64,000 bases of DNA from Hevea brasiliensis (Eukaryota > Streptophyta > Magnoliopsida > Malpighiales > Euphorbiaceae): contig NC_079510.1 in the NCBI RefSeq assembly GCF_030052815.1, forward strand, positions 39,154,853 through 39,218,852, written 5' to 3'. Shown in pieces: positions 11,970-23,554 of the stretch. Numbering within the stretch: position 1 is the first letter of the stretch; each line of letters opens with the position of its first letter. The notes under the pieces were generated by a model, which did not search any database, was not told where the DNA came from, and was given only the letters and a program-made list of their open reading frames with translations. Made by a program: the position numbers and the translations under genes.

Positions 11970-12013
11970 ACTTAATGAATTATCGGTAGGTGAAGTTCGG
12001 TAGTTCATTAGGT
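11970..12013 (+). promoter_or_regulatory. U5 stem-loop, 16-bp stem, element A 5' LTR
   Basis: Arms 11970-11985 and 11998-12013 pair along all 16 positions (three G-U pairs) around a 12-base loop, ending 46 bp before the LTR terminus. Further copies lie at 5961-6004, 20330-20373, 20739-20782, 32674-32717, and on the minus strand at 23601-23644 and 54319-54362. Arm sequences differ between type I and type II LTRs but pairing is kept. Confidence 0.6.
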
Positions 12014-12067
12014 ATTCTATAAGATCATGTTATGCCTTACAGAGGGATAAGGTGTGACATGTTTTAG

Positions 12068-12079
12068 TGGTATCAGAGC
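12068..12079 (+). other. PBS of element A (initiator tRNA-Met type)
   Basis: TGGTATCAGAGC, the complement of the 3' end of plant initiator tRNA-Met, starts 9 bp after the LTR end at 12059. It is the start site for minus-strand DNA synthesis. Confidence 0.93.
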
Positions 12080-12248
12080 ATGGTTTTTCAATAAATTTTG
12101 ACTATGTGTATGAATATTTCTTTGATAAGTACAACTGCTCAAGTGTCTTTAATTGATACATATGACATATTTACATCATGAATATGCACTAACGGAGGTC
12201 AACCTCCTTGTGTTTGATCTCAGAAAGTAGAAATTTTGGGAAAACGGA

Positions 12249-13467
12249 ATGGAAGAAGGAGATCATTCCATAGAACAATCTGTTGAGGCTGAGGTTCAAG
12301 GGGAAGCCCTAGCACTCCAGAACGTGAGTGGGTCAGCTACTCGAGCTCCTACTCCAAAGATTCCTGCTCGGTTGCCTGGTACAAGAGATGGCGTTTTTCC
12401 AGCAAATGGCAGGAAATGTGCCACCCCAAGCTCAGATGCAAGCACCTGTAGCACAACCACAGCCCTCAGCTCGGCAATATGAAAAATTGATGAAATTTGG
12501 GGCCACCGAGTTTAAGGGCACTATGGATCCACTGGAGGCAGAACAGTGGTTGGAAAGAATGGAACGGATTTTTAGAAAGCTGCAGTGTACTGAAGAATTA
12601 AAATTTGAATATTCAGTATCTCTTCTCCAAGGGGATGCATATGAATGGTGGAAGACCATTCCCATAGCTCAGTAGAACCTCCACCCTTACTTGGTCGGAC
12701 TTTTGAGGAGTTTCACGTAAGTGGGTCCCCGATGCATATGTGGATATGAAGTTATAAGAATTATTGAGTTTGAAACAAGGGGACAGAACCATAGCAGAAT
12801 ATGAGAGAGACTTCTCTCGACTGAGCCACTACGCTGAAAGTTTAGTCTCCACCCCCAGAGATAGATGTAAGAGGTTTGAGGCCAGGTTAAGGCCGAATCT
12901 GAGAATGCAAGTTATGGGTTTCCGACATCAGAATTTCTCTGAGTTGATCTCACAGGCCCTGGAATTGGAAAGGATGGAATCAAAAGGGGCAGTGAAGAAG
13001 GGTACACAAGAGAAAGAGAAAACTGAAAAGACTACTGGACAAGCACCTGAGAGTGGTTCAGGGAAGAGGAAACAGTCTGGAGGATCTAGCTCTCGCAAAT
13101 TTGGCAGAGGCAGATTCTCTGGCCAAAGACCACCTCGGTCTAGTCAGCAGACTAAGCAGGCACCCCGAGGAGCTCTATCGGTACGACAGTGTGAAACTTG
13201 TGGTAGAACACACGGTGGGGTTTGTTTCAAGGCCACTGGTGCATGTTTTAACTGTGGAGGGAGCGGACATTTCGCTAAGGATTGTACTAGTCCGTGTCGG
13301 TCTGGACCTTCTGCTACATTTGAAGGATCAGCCCAAGTCTCTGCACCTAGAGGATCACAACCGGCTGGTAGAGGTAGAGGCAGAGGTAGGGGTATTGGTA
13401 ACACTCCTGGAAGTCAAAGTACTATTAACCAGCCAGTATCCAGTGGCGCACCAGTCAGAGTGTATAC
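12249..13467 (+). pseudogene. gag: Element A gag (nucleocapsid polyprotein, frameshifted)
   Basis: The start MEEGDHSIEQSVEAEV matches that of element B (MEESDHSV). A frameshift near 12390 moves to the frame with ARQYEKLMKFGATEFKG and the gag core (WLERMERIF, YEWWKTIP). A second shift and a stop at 12673 precede the reading that resumes at 12764 with [19 protein letters not shown]. The basic linker is followed by one zinc knuckle of C-x2-C-x4-H-x4-C form ([14 protein letters not shown], 13244-13285) and an Arg-Gly tail (13370-13400). Gag packages the element RNA in virus-like particles. At least two frameshifts make this copy non-functional. Confidence 0.88.
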
Positions 13468-16400
13468 CATGCGTCAGAGGGAGGAGGCTGAAACATCAGA
13501 TGTAGTAGCTGGTATTTTCTCCATCCTTGACCAAGATGTACATGTGTTATTTGATCCTAGCTCCACACATTCGTATGTTAGTGCTAGTGTGATGTGTTCT
13601 ACTACTATCCAGTGTGTACCAATGGATTATGATGTGCTAGTAACTAGTCCATTAGGCCAGGAGGTCAGGGTAAATAAATTATATAGGGATTGTCCTTTGG
13701 TGATCCAAGGACACACTTTTCTGTCTGATTTAATTGAAATGCCCTTCAAAGATTATGACATTCTCTTGGACATGGATTGGTTAGCCAAGCATCATACGAT
13801 GATTGACTGTAGATTGAAGACAGTCACTTTTGGTCTTCCTCAGTATGGTGATGTAGTAATACATGGGGAGAGGCAGTTATTGCCTTCAAACATCATTTCA
13901 GCTGCACTGGCCAGAAAAATGATTAGGAAAGGGTGTAAGGCGTACTTGGCACATGTGATAGACACCCAAGTGGATAGTTCAGTATTGAGGGACATCCCTA
14001 CGGTATGTGACTTTTCGGATGTATTTCCTGATGAATTGCCAGGATTACCTCCAGAAAGAGAAGTGCAGTTTGAAAATAATGTTATGCCTGGTGTGGACCC
14101 AATCTCCATAACGCCATACAGAATGGCACCAGCAGAACTAAAAGAATTGAAAGTACAGTTGCAAGAGTTGCTTGACGAGGGCTTCATCCGCCCTAGTGTG
14201 TCACCTTGGGGAGCTCCAGTATTGTTTGTAAAGAAAAAGGATGGCACTCTCTGGTTATGCATTGACTATCGACAGTTGAATAAGGTGACAATAAAGAATA
14301 GATACCCATTGCCCCACATTGATGACTTGTTTGATCAGTTGAGGGGTGCAGCTGTGTTCTCCAAAATTGACCTGAGATCAGGTTATTATCAGCTGAAAGT
14401 ACAAGAGCAGAGTATTTCTAAAACTACCTTTAGAACCCTCTATGGCCATTATGAGTTCTTGGTCATGCCATTCGGGTTGACTAATGCTCTGGCTGCTTTT
14501 ATGGATCTGATGAACACTATCTTCAGACCATACCTCGACCAGTTTGTTGTGATATTTATCGATGATATATTGGTTTACTCGAGGAGTGCAGAAGAGCATG
14601 ATAGACATCTACGGATTGTACTACAAACTTTGAGGGAGAAATAGCTATATGCCAAATTATCGAAGTGTGAATTTTGGCTGAAGGAAATATCTTTCTTGGG
14701 GCATGTAGTATCAGAAGAGGGCATCAAGGTAGATCCAAGTAAGATTGAAGCTGTCCTTAATTGGAAGCCACCCAAAAATATCACAGAGATTCGCAGTTTT
14801 CTGGGGTTAGCTAGATACTACCGTTAATTTGTGAAGGGATTCTCCATGTTGGCATCTCCATTGACCAAGCTGCTTAGGAAAGATGTGAAATTTCAGTGGA
14901 CAGATAAATGCCAATAGAGTTTTGATGAATTGAAGAGATGTTTGACTGAGGCTCCAATCCTAACTTTACCTATACCGGGTAAAGAATATATAGTTTATAG
15001 TGATGCTTCTCACAATGGGTTAGGCTGTGTATTGATGCAAGATCGAAATATCATTGCCTATGCATCACGCCAGCTAAAACCGCAAGAGAGGAATTATCCG
15101 ACACATGACTTGGAGCTTGCAGCTATTGTGTTTGCTCTTAAGATCTGGAGACACTATTTGTATGGGAAAAAGTGTTACATCTACACAGATCATAAGAGTT
15201 TGAAGTATTTGGGCACCCAGAAAGAGTTGAATTTGAGACAGAGGAGATGGTTAGAGTTGATAAAAGACTATGATTATCTGATAGACTATCAGCCAGGGAA
15301 AGCTAATGTTGTGGCTGACGCCTTAAGTCGCAAGACTATGGCAAGTCTACGGGTTACTCCTTTGTCTTTGGTGCATAAGTTAAGATCATTACATGCCAGC
15401 TTAGAGGTTAATGATGATGGACAGACAGTAGTTGCATGGCATGTACAACCAGTGTTGATTGATCAGATTAGAATGGTTGCTCAGAATGATCAGAAATATC
15501 AGAAGCTGTTGGAAGAAGTCCGGCAGGGCAAGAAACCAGAATTCTCAATTAGAGATGATGGTCTACTGCTACACTAGGGCAGAATGTGTGTTCCTAATGA
15601 TGTTGATTTGAGGCAAATCATTTTGAAGGAAGCACATGAGTCTCCTTTTGCCATGCACCCTGGTGGCACAAAAATGTATAGAGGGCTAAAGGAGCATTAC
15701 TGGTGGATGGGTATGAAAAGAGATGTGGCAGAGTTTGTTTCCAAATGCCTAACTTGTCAGTCAGTAAAGGCAGAGCATCAAGTACCCACTGGGTTGTTAC
15801 ATCCACTACCAGTGCCAGAATGGAAATGGGAAAGAATAACGATGGATTTTGTGATGGGACTTCCAAAGACACAGAAGAGTCTTGATGCAGTATAGGTCAT
15901 TGTTGACAGACTGACTAAGTCTGCTCATTTTCTGCCAGTCCGAATGGACTACAGTTTAGACAGATTGTCCAGGTTGTATATCGATGAGATTGTGAGACTT
16001 CATGGAGTGCCAGTATCCATTGTATCAGATAGAGATCCTAGGTTCACTTCTAGATTCTGGGGTAGTCTTCAGAGAGCCCTAGGAACTAGATTGAACTTCA
16101 AGATCGCATTCCACCCACGCATGCATGGCCACCCGAGAGGGTAATTCAGATCTTGGAGGATATGCTACAGGCTTATGTGATTGAGTTTGAGGGCAATTGG
16201 GATACACACTTGCCTTTGATTGAGTTTGCTTACAACAACAGCTACCAATCAAGCATTGGGATGCCTCCATATAAAGCTTTGTATGGCAGAAAACGTAGAA
16301 CCCTGTTGTGTTGGGATGACGTGGGTGAAAGAAAGATGATTGGACCCGAAATTGTTCAGCAAACTGAAGAAAAAATTAGAGTGATCAGAGATCGACTTAA

Positions 16401-16908
16401 GACTGTATCAGACCGTTAGAAGTCCTACATTGATTTGAAGAGAAGGGATATTGAGCATGCAGTGGGTGAGAAAGTTTTCCTCAAGGTTTCTCCTTGGAAG
16501 AGAATTATGAGATTCGGCAGAAAGGGGAAACTGAGTCCTCGCTTCATTGGGCCTTATGAGGTTCTAGAAAGAGTGGGTCCTTTGGCATATCGGTTGGCAC
16601 TACCTCCGGAGTTGGAGAAGATACATAATGTCTTCCATGTGTCCATGTTGAGGAGGTATCGATCAGACCCATCTCATGAACTACCAGTAGAGGAAATTGA
16701 AGTGAATCCAGAACTCACATATGAGGAAGAACCCATAGAGATTCTGGCTTATGAGGTGAAGCAGCTACCGAACAAGTAAATACCATTGGTAAAAGTGCTG
16801 TGAAACCATGTGCTGTGGAACCATCATTCGGGCCAGGAGGCTACTTGGGAACCAGAGGAGGACATAAGGAGCCAGCACCCACAGTTGTTCAAAGATGATA
16901 CCAGGTAA
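13468..16908 (+). pseudogene. pol: Element A pol: protease, RT, RNase H, integrase, chromodomain-like tail (broken)
   Basis: The protease has D-P-S (13553) where relatives have D-P-G, so its active-site loop is altered. RT runs about 14090-14900, with FIDDILVYS at 14555. Codons change to TAG or TAA at about 14642, 14826 and 14918. RNase H covers about 14985-15330 (YSDAS, TDHKSL, ADALSRK). The integrase zinc motif is HESPFAMH...CLTC (15640-15755). Core Asp residues lie in TMDFVMGLP (about 15842) and VSDRDPRF (about 16026), and a 1-bp loss near 16125 shifts the frame before the Glu. Further stops lie at about 15576, 15893, 16418 and 16777. The C terminus resembles the weakly conserved chromodomain of Del/Tekay elements (after LAYEVKQL). 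Confidence 0.9.
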
Positions 16909-16930
16909 AATTTCGAGACGAAATTTATTT

Positions 16931-16944
16931 AAGGGGGGGAGAAT
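16931..16944 (+). other. PPT of element A
   Basis: AAGGGGGGGAGAAT directly before the 3' LTR TGTAACACC; primes plus-strand DNA synthesis. The same tract precedes the 3' LTRs of B and C. Confidence 0.92.
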
Positions 16945-19900
16945 TGTAACACCCCCGTTTGCATAGCCTGGTATATTTCACTGTTCCGGTGACCAGAGTC
17001 GGTCCGGACAATTAAGGAGACTAGAACCACACTTAAGACAACTAGAGAAGCCATAAACACAAATAATTAGTAATTGCCAATTAGTTAAGTATAAATAGGA
17101 AAAACAGAACATAAGAAGTTAAACGAGCCGAGAGTCACAGCGATGGGTGACCTTCTCAGGAACGACTGCAAAGTCGATTTAAACTCAAATTTTGAACCGT
17201 AAAATGTGACGCCGCGGTCCTTAGGACCATTACAAACACAGTGGAAAAGAGAAAATCATGAAAAAGGTTGTTAAGCCAGTCAAATAATTAGGTCAGGTAG
17301 CCGGAAGAAATATTGAATTATTTACAAACCGGGTTGAACCGGCGAGGGGCAATTTGGTCAATTGACCCCTAGAGCTGACTCCTGACCTAACTGTCAAATA
17401 AAATCGGAGAAAAGAAAATTTCGTAAACGAGAATTAAATTAAAGAACTAATAGAAAAATAAAAAAAAAAGAAAGAAAATGAAAAAGGTGTAGGAAGATGA
17501 CATCGTGCATGACATCATGCATGATGCTATAAATCCTATAACTAATAAATTAATAAAATTGATTTTTTTTGGGGTCTTCCATAAGACAAAATAAATAAAA
17601 GAAAGGAAAAGAAAAAAAAATTCATTGTCTTCTTCTTTTACCCATGTTGCCGCCTCACTCACCCCCATTTCTCCATTGTTGATTTTCCATTAAAGCTTGC
17701 ACTCAAGGTTAAACTTCTTCATTAAACCTTAATAACTTCCATAAAAACCTTATTAGAGCTTGTTTTAGTCACTTGAGAAGAAGATTGAAAGTGGAAAGAA
17801 ATACAAAAGATAGAGGTTTGAAGGAATTGAAGTTCTAAGAAAGGTTAGTATGCTAATTTTTAATTTTCTACTTCAAATGCATGTTTAGTTATTAAAATGA
17901 GCTTAGAAACTAAAGAAATGAAAAGAAAAATTTGTTGAGGGACCATGAATGATTTTCGGCCAGCATGTATATGGGGGTGTGATTGCATGATTTGATTAAC
18001 TTAGATGGTGATATGAACTTTAAGTAGTTAAATGGTTGTGATTAAAGGCTTGAATTAGCTAAATGCAAGGAAATTATGAATTAGGGTTTTGGACATTAGG
18101 GTTTAGAGGCCAAAAATGTAAGGAAGTGGTAAATGATGTTTTTGACCTAATTTGAAGTGAGAAATGGTCATTTGTGACCAAATGAAGTGAGTTGGAATGG
18201 TTGGAGTTAAGGCCAAATTCGGATTGAGTGTGGTCATGCTGCTGGCAGCATGACCAAGTTATCTTTGAGGGACCAAAAATGAAATTTTATAAGTCCAATT
18301 GGCATGAGACCAATTGGGAATGAAAATAGACACTAAATGACACAATTTTCATTTGGGAAGCATGCCCAAAAAGTGAACAAAACCTAGTGAACAAATTGAT
18401 CAAACTTGAAAAATCACAGTTTACCTTGTACAAACTGACCAAATGAACAGTGTTTATTCATTTGGCCATAACTTGAGCTAGGAAGGTCTAAATGACCTAA
18501 AATTTTACCAGTGGTTAGATGAGATATAGACCTAAAACTTTTATGAAGAACACAAATCCAAATTATGTCATTATCCAAGTCATTTGGCCACCCCAAGTTG
18601 GTGACCCAAAACTGCCAGCACCAAAAATTGCCTAGAATTCTGGGTTGAGTCCAATCGGGCAGCCATGGTTCAAATGGCTATAACTTGAGCTACAAAACTC
18701 CAATTGGAGTGATTCAAAAAGGAGAATAAACTTAAGACAATAGTGAACATTTTTTATGAAGAAAGTTTTGCCAATTCCAACAGTAAAATGACCAATGAAA
18801 TAGTGCAACCTAAGGTACCAAAACTGAAAATTTGCAATTTTGCCTAAAGGACTTAAGTTTTGAGAAAATGACCAAAACCAACAAGTTTGGTGACCAAAAT
18901 GTGGTATGTGGGTGAAGTTGGAGTTCCCATACCTATTAAGCCTTAGAAAGTCAACAAATTGACTTGAATAGTATAGTGAATAGTAATCCCGAAACACAAA
19001 TTTTAAAGAACGTCGAGTTTAGCAGATATAAGCTGGATAAAAGTGAAATTGAATTTATTTTTGGATTAATGCTAAGTTATGTTACTGAAACACTGTGAAA
19101 CTGTGTGTTTCAGCTGAAAAAGACTTGGAAGGTCTGAGAGACTGAGTCAAGGCCTAGAGGCGACTCACGTCAGGTTTGTGCACAATAAACCTTATTTGAG
19201 CATTTTGTCATTGAAAAATTGATTCAGTGTGATTTATGAAAATTTGAAGTTAATTATGAATTGTGTTGCCACCTTGTGAATGAAATTATGACTTTGGAAA
19301 TTTATTGGATTTCTCATGAATCATTTGAATAAAATGTTTGAAATTGATTTTTGATTCACACTTAGCATGACAGTGCCTTATTATTCCTCCTCCATTTATG
19401 GGGTGAGATCAGTTATTTTTCCTCTCTCTCTGGTTTACCAGTTGAGGTTGTAGATCGGATGAGTACTCATTAGCTAGCTAGCCACCTCCCTGATTGATTT
19501 CGATTAGTGGAGTTGTAGATTGCTTTGTCGTGGTGTACAACACGGCATTGATCGGAAATTTTATGTCATGGCTTAAGTTGTGTATGACTTGGCAACACTG
19601 TGTTTATTAAATTATTTGACTAAATTGTGTTATTATGAGTTTTGATAATTTGTGAAATGTGATTGAGAAATATTTAAGTTGTGTTTTGATAATGAATGAT
19701 TTATGTATTGTATTTAAAAATTTTATTGTGTACCACTGAGTATTTTTATACTCAGCGATAGCTTATTTTGCTGTCGCAGATAAGAGCAAGGAGAAAGCAG
19801 CAGAGTGAGCTGCTATTGAATTGAGGACCACATTGATCTTTTTGTAAGGGTATTGTTTTATACCCTTGTAGTTAATTTCAATGTAAATACTGTAATGTTT

Positions 19901-20419
19901 TATGTATCAATGTAAAGTTGAGCAGTTGTATAATAAATTGTAATAATATTATTTTTGGATTTTCTTCTGTAAATTAAGATTATATTTGTGAATTTCATAC
20001 TATATGCACTGTGGATGGAATTATGAAATATCTTAAGTTGATAAATTGTTGGTTGAACTGTGGAATGATTTGAATTGTGTTGATTTGAGATTATTTGGAG
20101 GTTGGGAGTTGTGGAAAATTATTGAAAGTGTTTTTCTCAGGTATTTGAAGAACTGTTTTCTCAAAATACAGACGGCACTCTGCCGAAATTTTTATAAAAT
20201 TTGAGGAAAAATAAAAATGGACAAAAATTTTTACTAGTTTATAAGCTTTGAATAAATGATTTTAATTCCTACCAAAATGCTCACCACTTCCAAAATGCAA
20301 GAAAATAATTTTAAAATCCCTTGTAGTGTACTTAATGAATTATCGGTAGGTGAAGTTCGGTAGTTCATTAAGTATTCTACGGGATCATGTTATGCCTTAC
20401 AGAGGGGTAAGATGTGACA
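16945..20419 (+). mobile_element. Element A 3' LTR (3475 bp)
   Basis: Collinear with the 5' LTR at 8597-12059, with the same donor-like AAAG|GTTAGT at 17844 and the same stem-loops (U5 stem at 20330-20373). It ends GATGTGACA, one base different from the usual GGTGTGACA. ATATT follows as target duplication. Small differences include 9-10-bp indels such as the repeated CATCGTGCATGA/CATCATGCATGA near 17501. Confidence 0.95.
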
Positions 20420-20424
20420 ATATT

Positions 20425-20828
20425 TCTTTTATCTTAGCTTTTGAAAACACTGAGAAATTTTTGTGGATTTGAGTTGACAAATGTTGAGAAACATATTGTG
20501 TTGATTAAATGTTAGAGTTTGAGATTGAGAAATATATTTGAAGTACATTTTACAGGTTTTTGAAGAACTGTTTTATTCAAAATACAGATGACACTCTGTC
20601 AAAATTTTCTCAGAAATTATTAATACTTCAATTGTGTTAACTGTTTCACTTCAGTTCAAAAAAAAAAATTTAACACCTATAAATAGTGCTCACCACTCCA
20701 AAAAGAAGTAAGAAAAGTTTTAAAATCCCTTGTAGTGTATTTAATGGGTTATCAGTAGGCGAAGTTTGGTAATTCATTAGGTATACTACGGGATCATGTT
20801 ATGCCTTACAGAAGGGTAGGGTGTGACA
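20425..20828 (+). mobile_element. Element B 5' LTR, last part
   Basis: Continues the LTR broken at 8596 by element A. It matches 32350-32763 of the 3' LTR, contains the U5 stem-loop (20739-20782) and ends GGGTAGGGTGTGACA right before the PBS leader. Confidence 0.92.
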
Positions 20829-20836
20829 TGTTTTAG

Positions 20837-20848
20837 TGGTATCAGAGC
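20837..20848 (+). other. PBS of element B (initiator tRNA-Met type)
   Basis: TGGTATCAGAGC, 8 bp after the LTR end, same spacing as in element A. Confidence 0.93.
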
Positions 20849-20956
20849 TAGTTTTTAAATTCTGTTTTCACCTGTAATTTGACTATTCTTTGTTCATAGT
20901 ACAACTGCTTAATGTCATTGTTTGATACATACAGTACATTACATTATAAATACGCA

Positions 20957-20992
20957 CTAACAGGAGAAAATCTCCTTGTGTTATTTGTTCAG
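20957..20992 (+). other. Predicted branch point and splice acceptor before gag of B
   Basis: CTAAC at 20957-20961 and TTATTTGTTCAG ending at 20992, with the gag ATG 25 bp later at 21018. Spacing and layout equal those in element A (12189-12223, ATG 12249). The matching donor, GTG|GTAAGT at 30070, is seen only in the 3' LTR because the 5' LTR has lost that region. Confidence 0.5.
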
Positions 20993-21017
20993 GAGGTCTA
21001 AGATCCTCAAATTGACT

Positions 21018-22240
21018 ATGGAAGAGAGTGATCATTCAGTCGATCAATCAATATAGGCTAAGGTGCAAGGGGATGCCCCAGCCCTACACAATGTCAGTGG
21101 ATCAGCGGCACCAGCCCCCTCAGTACCACAGTTTCCTGCTCAGTTCGCTCAGCAAATGGCTGCAATGTTTTAACAAATGGCTAGCAACACGCCTACTTAA
21201 GTCCCACTACAGACACCAGTGGTACAACCATAGTCTTCTGCTAGGCAGTATGAAAAATTAATGAAATATGGGGCTACTGAGTTCAAGGGGACAGTAGATC
21301 CTCTAGAGGCAGAACAATGGTTAGAGAGAATGGATAGGGTGTTCAAGAAGCTACATTGTACAGAGGAGCTCAGGTTTAAATATTCAGTATCTCTGCTACA
21401 GAGGGATGCATATGACTGGTGGAAAAGCATTCCCCACAGTCTGGTAGAACCTTCAGTGCTAACATGGAATGATTTTCTGTGGGAGTTCAGACAAAAATAT
21501 GTCCCTGATGCTTATGTGGACCAGAAGCTGCAAGAGTTCCTAAGTCTGAAACAGGGGAGTAGATCAGTGGCTGAATATGAAAGGAAATTTTCCCGCCTGA
21601 GCCATTATGCAGTAAGTCTACTTGCTACCAGCAGGGAGAGATGTAAAAGGTTTGAAACCGGCTTGAAGCCCAGTATTATATTACAAGTGGTCGGATTCAA
21701 ACATACTAACTTCTCTGAACTTATTTCTCAAGCACTAGAGTTAGAAAGAATTGAATCTAAAGTGGCCCCTGAGAAAAAGAAATTAGAGAAGACAGAGAAA
21801 GAGGGAAAGTCAGTAGAACAGAGTTCCAGTGGTCCCACTGGAAAGAGGAAGAACCATGGGGGACACAGCACAGGTGGTAAGAAGTCCGGTTAGGGAAGAT
21901 ATTCAGGATAGAAACCTCCTCTATCTGGTCAGCAGAGTACCAGAAGTTCCTACCCTCCCCGCCAATGTGAAACTTGTGGAAGAAATCATGGTGGGGTATG
22001 CTACAAGGCTATTGGAGCCTGTTATAACTGTGGAGGCACAAGGCACTTTGCCAAGGACTGCACTAGTACTCGCAGAGTTGGACCACCTTCTACTACTACA
22101 GAAGGGTCAGTTCAGAGCCCTGTCACCAGAGGTTCACAACCACCTGGCAGAGGTAGAGGCAGGGGTAGAGGTAACCCAGCAGGCAGCCAAGGCACAGTGA
22201 ATCAATCAGAGCAAGGAAGTGCGCTAGTCAGAGTCTAAGC
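21018..22240 (+). pseudogene. gag: Element B gag (in-frame stops)
   Basis: One continuous frame from ATG 21018 (MEESDHSVDQSI) with several in-frame stops, mostly at Gln codons (about 21054, 21171, 21198, 21231, then 21891 and 21909). The long open middle part (21261-21893) has the gag core: [41 protein letters not shown]. The zinc knuckle CYNCGGTRHFAKDC lies at about 22020-22062, then an Arg-Gly tail. No frameshift is seen, so decay here is by point changes. It needs readthrough at each stop, so I treat it as non-functional. Confidence 0.88.
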
Positions 22241-23554
22241 AATGAGACAGAGAGAAGAGGCCGAGACATCTGATGTTGTGGCTGGTACCTTCTCAACTTT
22301 TAATCAAGATGTATTTGTGTTATTTGATCCGGGTTCTACCCATTCCTATGTGAGTGCTAGCATCATTGATTGTATTGTTGTTCCGTGTGTGAAAATGGAC
22401 TTTGAGGTGCTAGTAATAAGTCAATTAGGACAAGAGGTCAGGGTTAATAGAATGTATAGGGATTGTCCTTTGGTGATCCAAGGACACACTTTTCAATCTG
22501 ATCTCATTGAAATGCCCTTCAGAGATTATGATATCATCTTGGGCATGGATTGGTTAGCCAGGCATCATGCCATGATTGACTGTAGACTGAAGACAGTCAC
22601 TTTTGGCCTTCCTCAGTACAGTGATGTGGTAATACATGGGGAGAGGCAGTTATTGCCATCAAACGTCATTTCGGTTGCACTAGCCAGAAAAATGATCAGA
22701 AAGGGGTGTGAAGCATACTTGGCACATGTGGTAGACACCCAAGTGGGGAGTCCAGCATTGAGGGACATCCCTACATTATATGACTTTCCTAATGTGTTTC
22801 CTGATGAATTTCCAGGATTACCTCCAGAAAGAGAGGTGTAGTTTGAAATTAATGTTCTTCCTGGTGTGGATCCAATCTCCATAACACCATATAGAATGGC
22901 ACTAGCAGAGCTGAAAGAGTTGAAGGTACAGTTGCAAGAACTACTTGAAAAAGGCTTCATCCGCCCTAGTGTGTCACCTTGGGGAGCGCCAGTATTGTTT
23001 GTTAAGAAGAAAGATGGTACTCTCTGCTTATGTATTGACTACCGGCAATTGAATAAGGTGACAATAAAGAACAGATATCTATTGCCTCGCATTGATGATC
23101 TGTTTGATCAGTTGAAGGGTGCAGCTGTATTCTCCAAAATTGATTTGCGATCTGGTTATTATCAATTGAAAGTGTAAGAGCAGAGTATTCCAAAAACTGC
23201 TTTCAGAACTTGATATGGTCACTATGAGTTTCTAGTAATGCCATTTGGGTTAACTAATGCTCCAGCTACTTTTATGGATCTGATGAACACTATCTTCAGA
23301 CCATATCTCAACCAATTTGTTGTGGTGTTTATTGATGATATTTTGATATATTCAAGGAATGCAGAGGAGCATGACAGACATCTGTGGATTATACTGCAGA
23401 CTTTAAGGGAGAAACAGCTATACGCCAAATTGTCGAAATGTGAATTTTGGCTGAAAGAAATCTCCTTTTTGGGACATGTTATGTCAGCTGAAGGGATCAA
23501 GGTAGATTCTAGCAAGGTAGAAGCTATCCTTAATTGGATGCCACCCAGGAATAT
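22241..23554 (+). pseudogene. pol: Element B protease and N-terminal RT (broken by solo LTR)
   Basis: [15 protein letters not shown] starts the protease, whose active-site segment is [13 protein letters not shown] (about 22323). RT follows with [22 protein letters not shown] and FIDDILIYS (about 23330). Stops lie at 22840 (EREV then TAG), 23176 and near 23212 (a CGA-type change to TGA). The sequence stops at 23554 in NWMPPRNI, where a minus LTR is inserted, and continues at 27059 with [15 protein letters not shown]. Confidence 0.88.

Larger units (their letters stand above)
8597..12059 (+). mobile_element. Element A 5' LTR (3463 bp)
   Basis: TG...CA termini and a length typical of the long LTRs of Del/Tekay elements. 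Reading 5' to 3' it holds an AT- and CT-rich leader (about 9270-9485), a splice donor AAAG|GTTAGT at 9486, several related modules containing CATAACTTGAGCTA, a stem-loop at 10724-10752, a TGAGTC/GACTCA stem at 10782-10806, a CTGAGTAT/ATACTCAG stem-loop at 11376-11395, GGGTAT/ATACCC at 11488-11505, a polyadenylation-type AATAAA at 11572-11577 and the U5 stem-loop at 11970-12013. The PBS follows 8 bp after the end. Confidence 0.95.
9486..12223 (+). other. Predicted leader intron of element A (LTR to gag)
   Basis: Donor AAAG|GTTAGTATG at 9486, branch-point-like CTAAC at 12189-12193, and pyrimidine-rich acceptor TGTTTGATCTCAG ending at 12223. The gag ATG follows 25 bp after the acceptor. The donor is conserved in all six other LTRs that keep this region, and element B has the same branch, acceptor and 25-bp spacing. 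The intron would remove most of the LTR, its polyadenylation signal and the PBS. This is inferred from sequence only, with no RNA evidence. Confidence 0.5.
8597..20419 (+). mobile_element. Element A: complete Ty3/gypsy, Tekay/Del-like (11.8 kb)
   Basis: It has LTRs of 3463 and 3475 bp, a PBS, gag, pol and a PPT in the standard order, and starts TGTAACACTCCC and ends GATGTGACA. It is flanked by ATATT (8592-8596 and 20420-20424). The uninterrupted host site is seen in the 3' LTR of B near 32345. The two LTRs are close: 3 mismatches in 190 bp (11581-11770 against 19941-20130). The internal region is nonetheless disabled by many stops. This is the innermost, and so the youngest, of the C-B-A series. 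Confidence 0.95.

Noticed and set aside
20420..20828. Independent short element after A
   Set aside because: It matches the last 410 bp of B's 3' LTR and completes B's interrupted 5' LTR.
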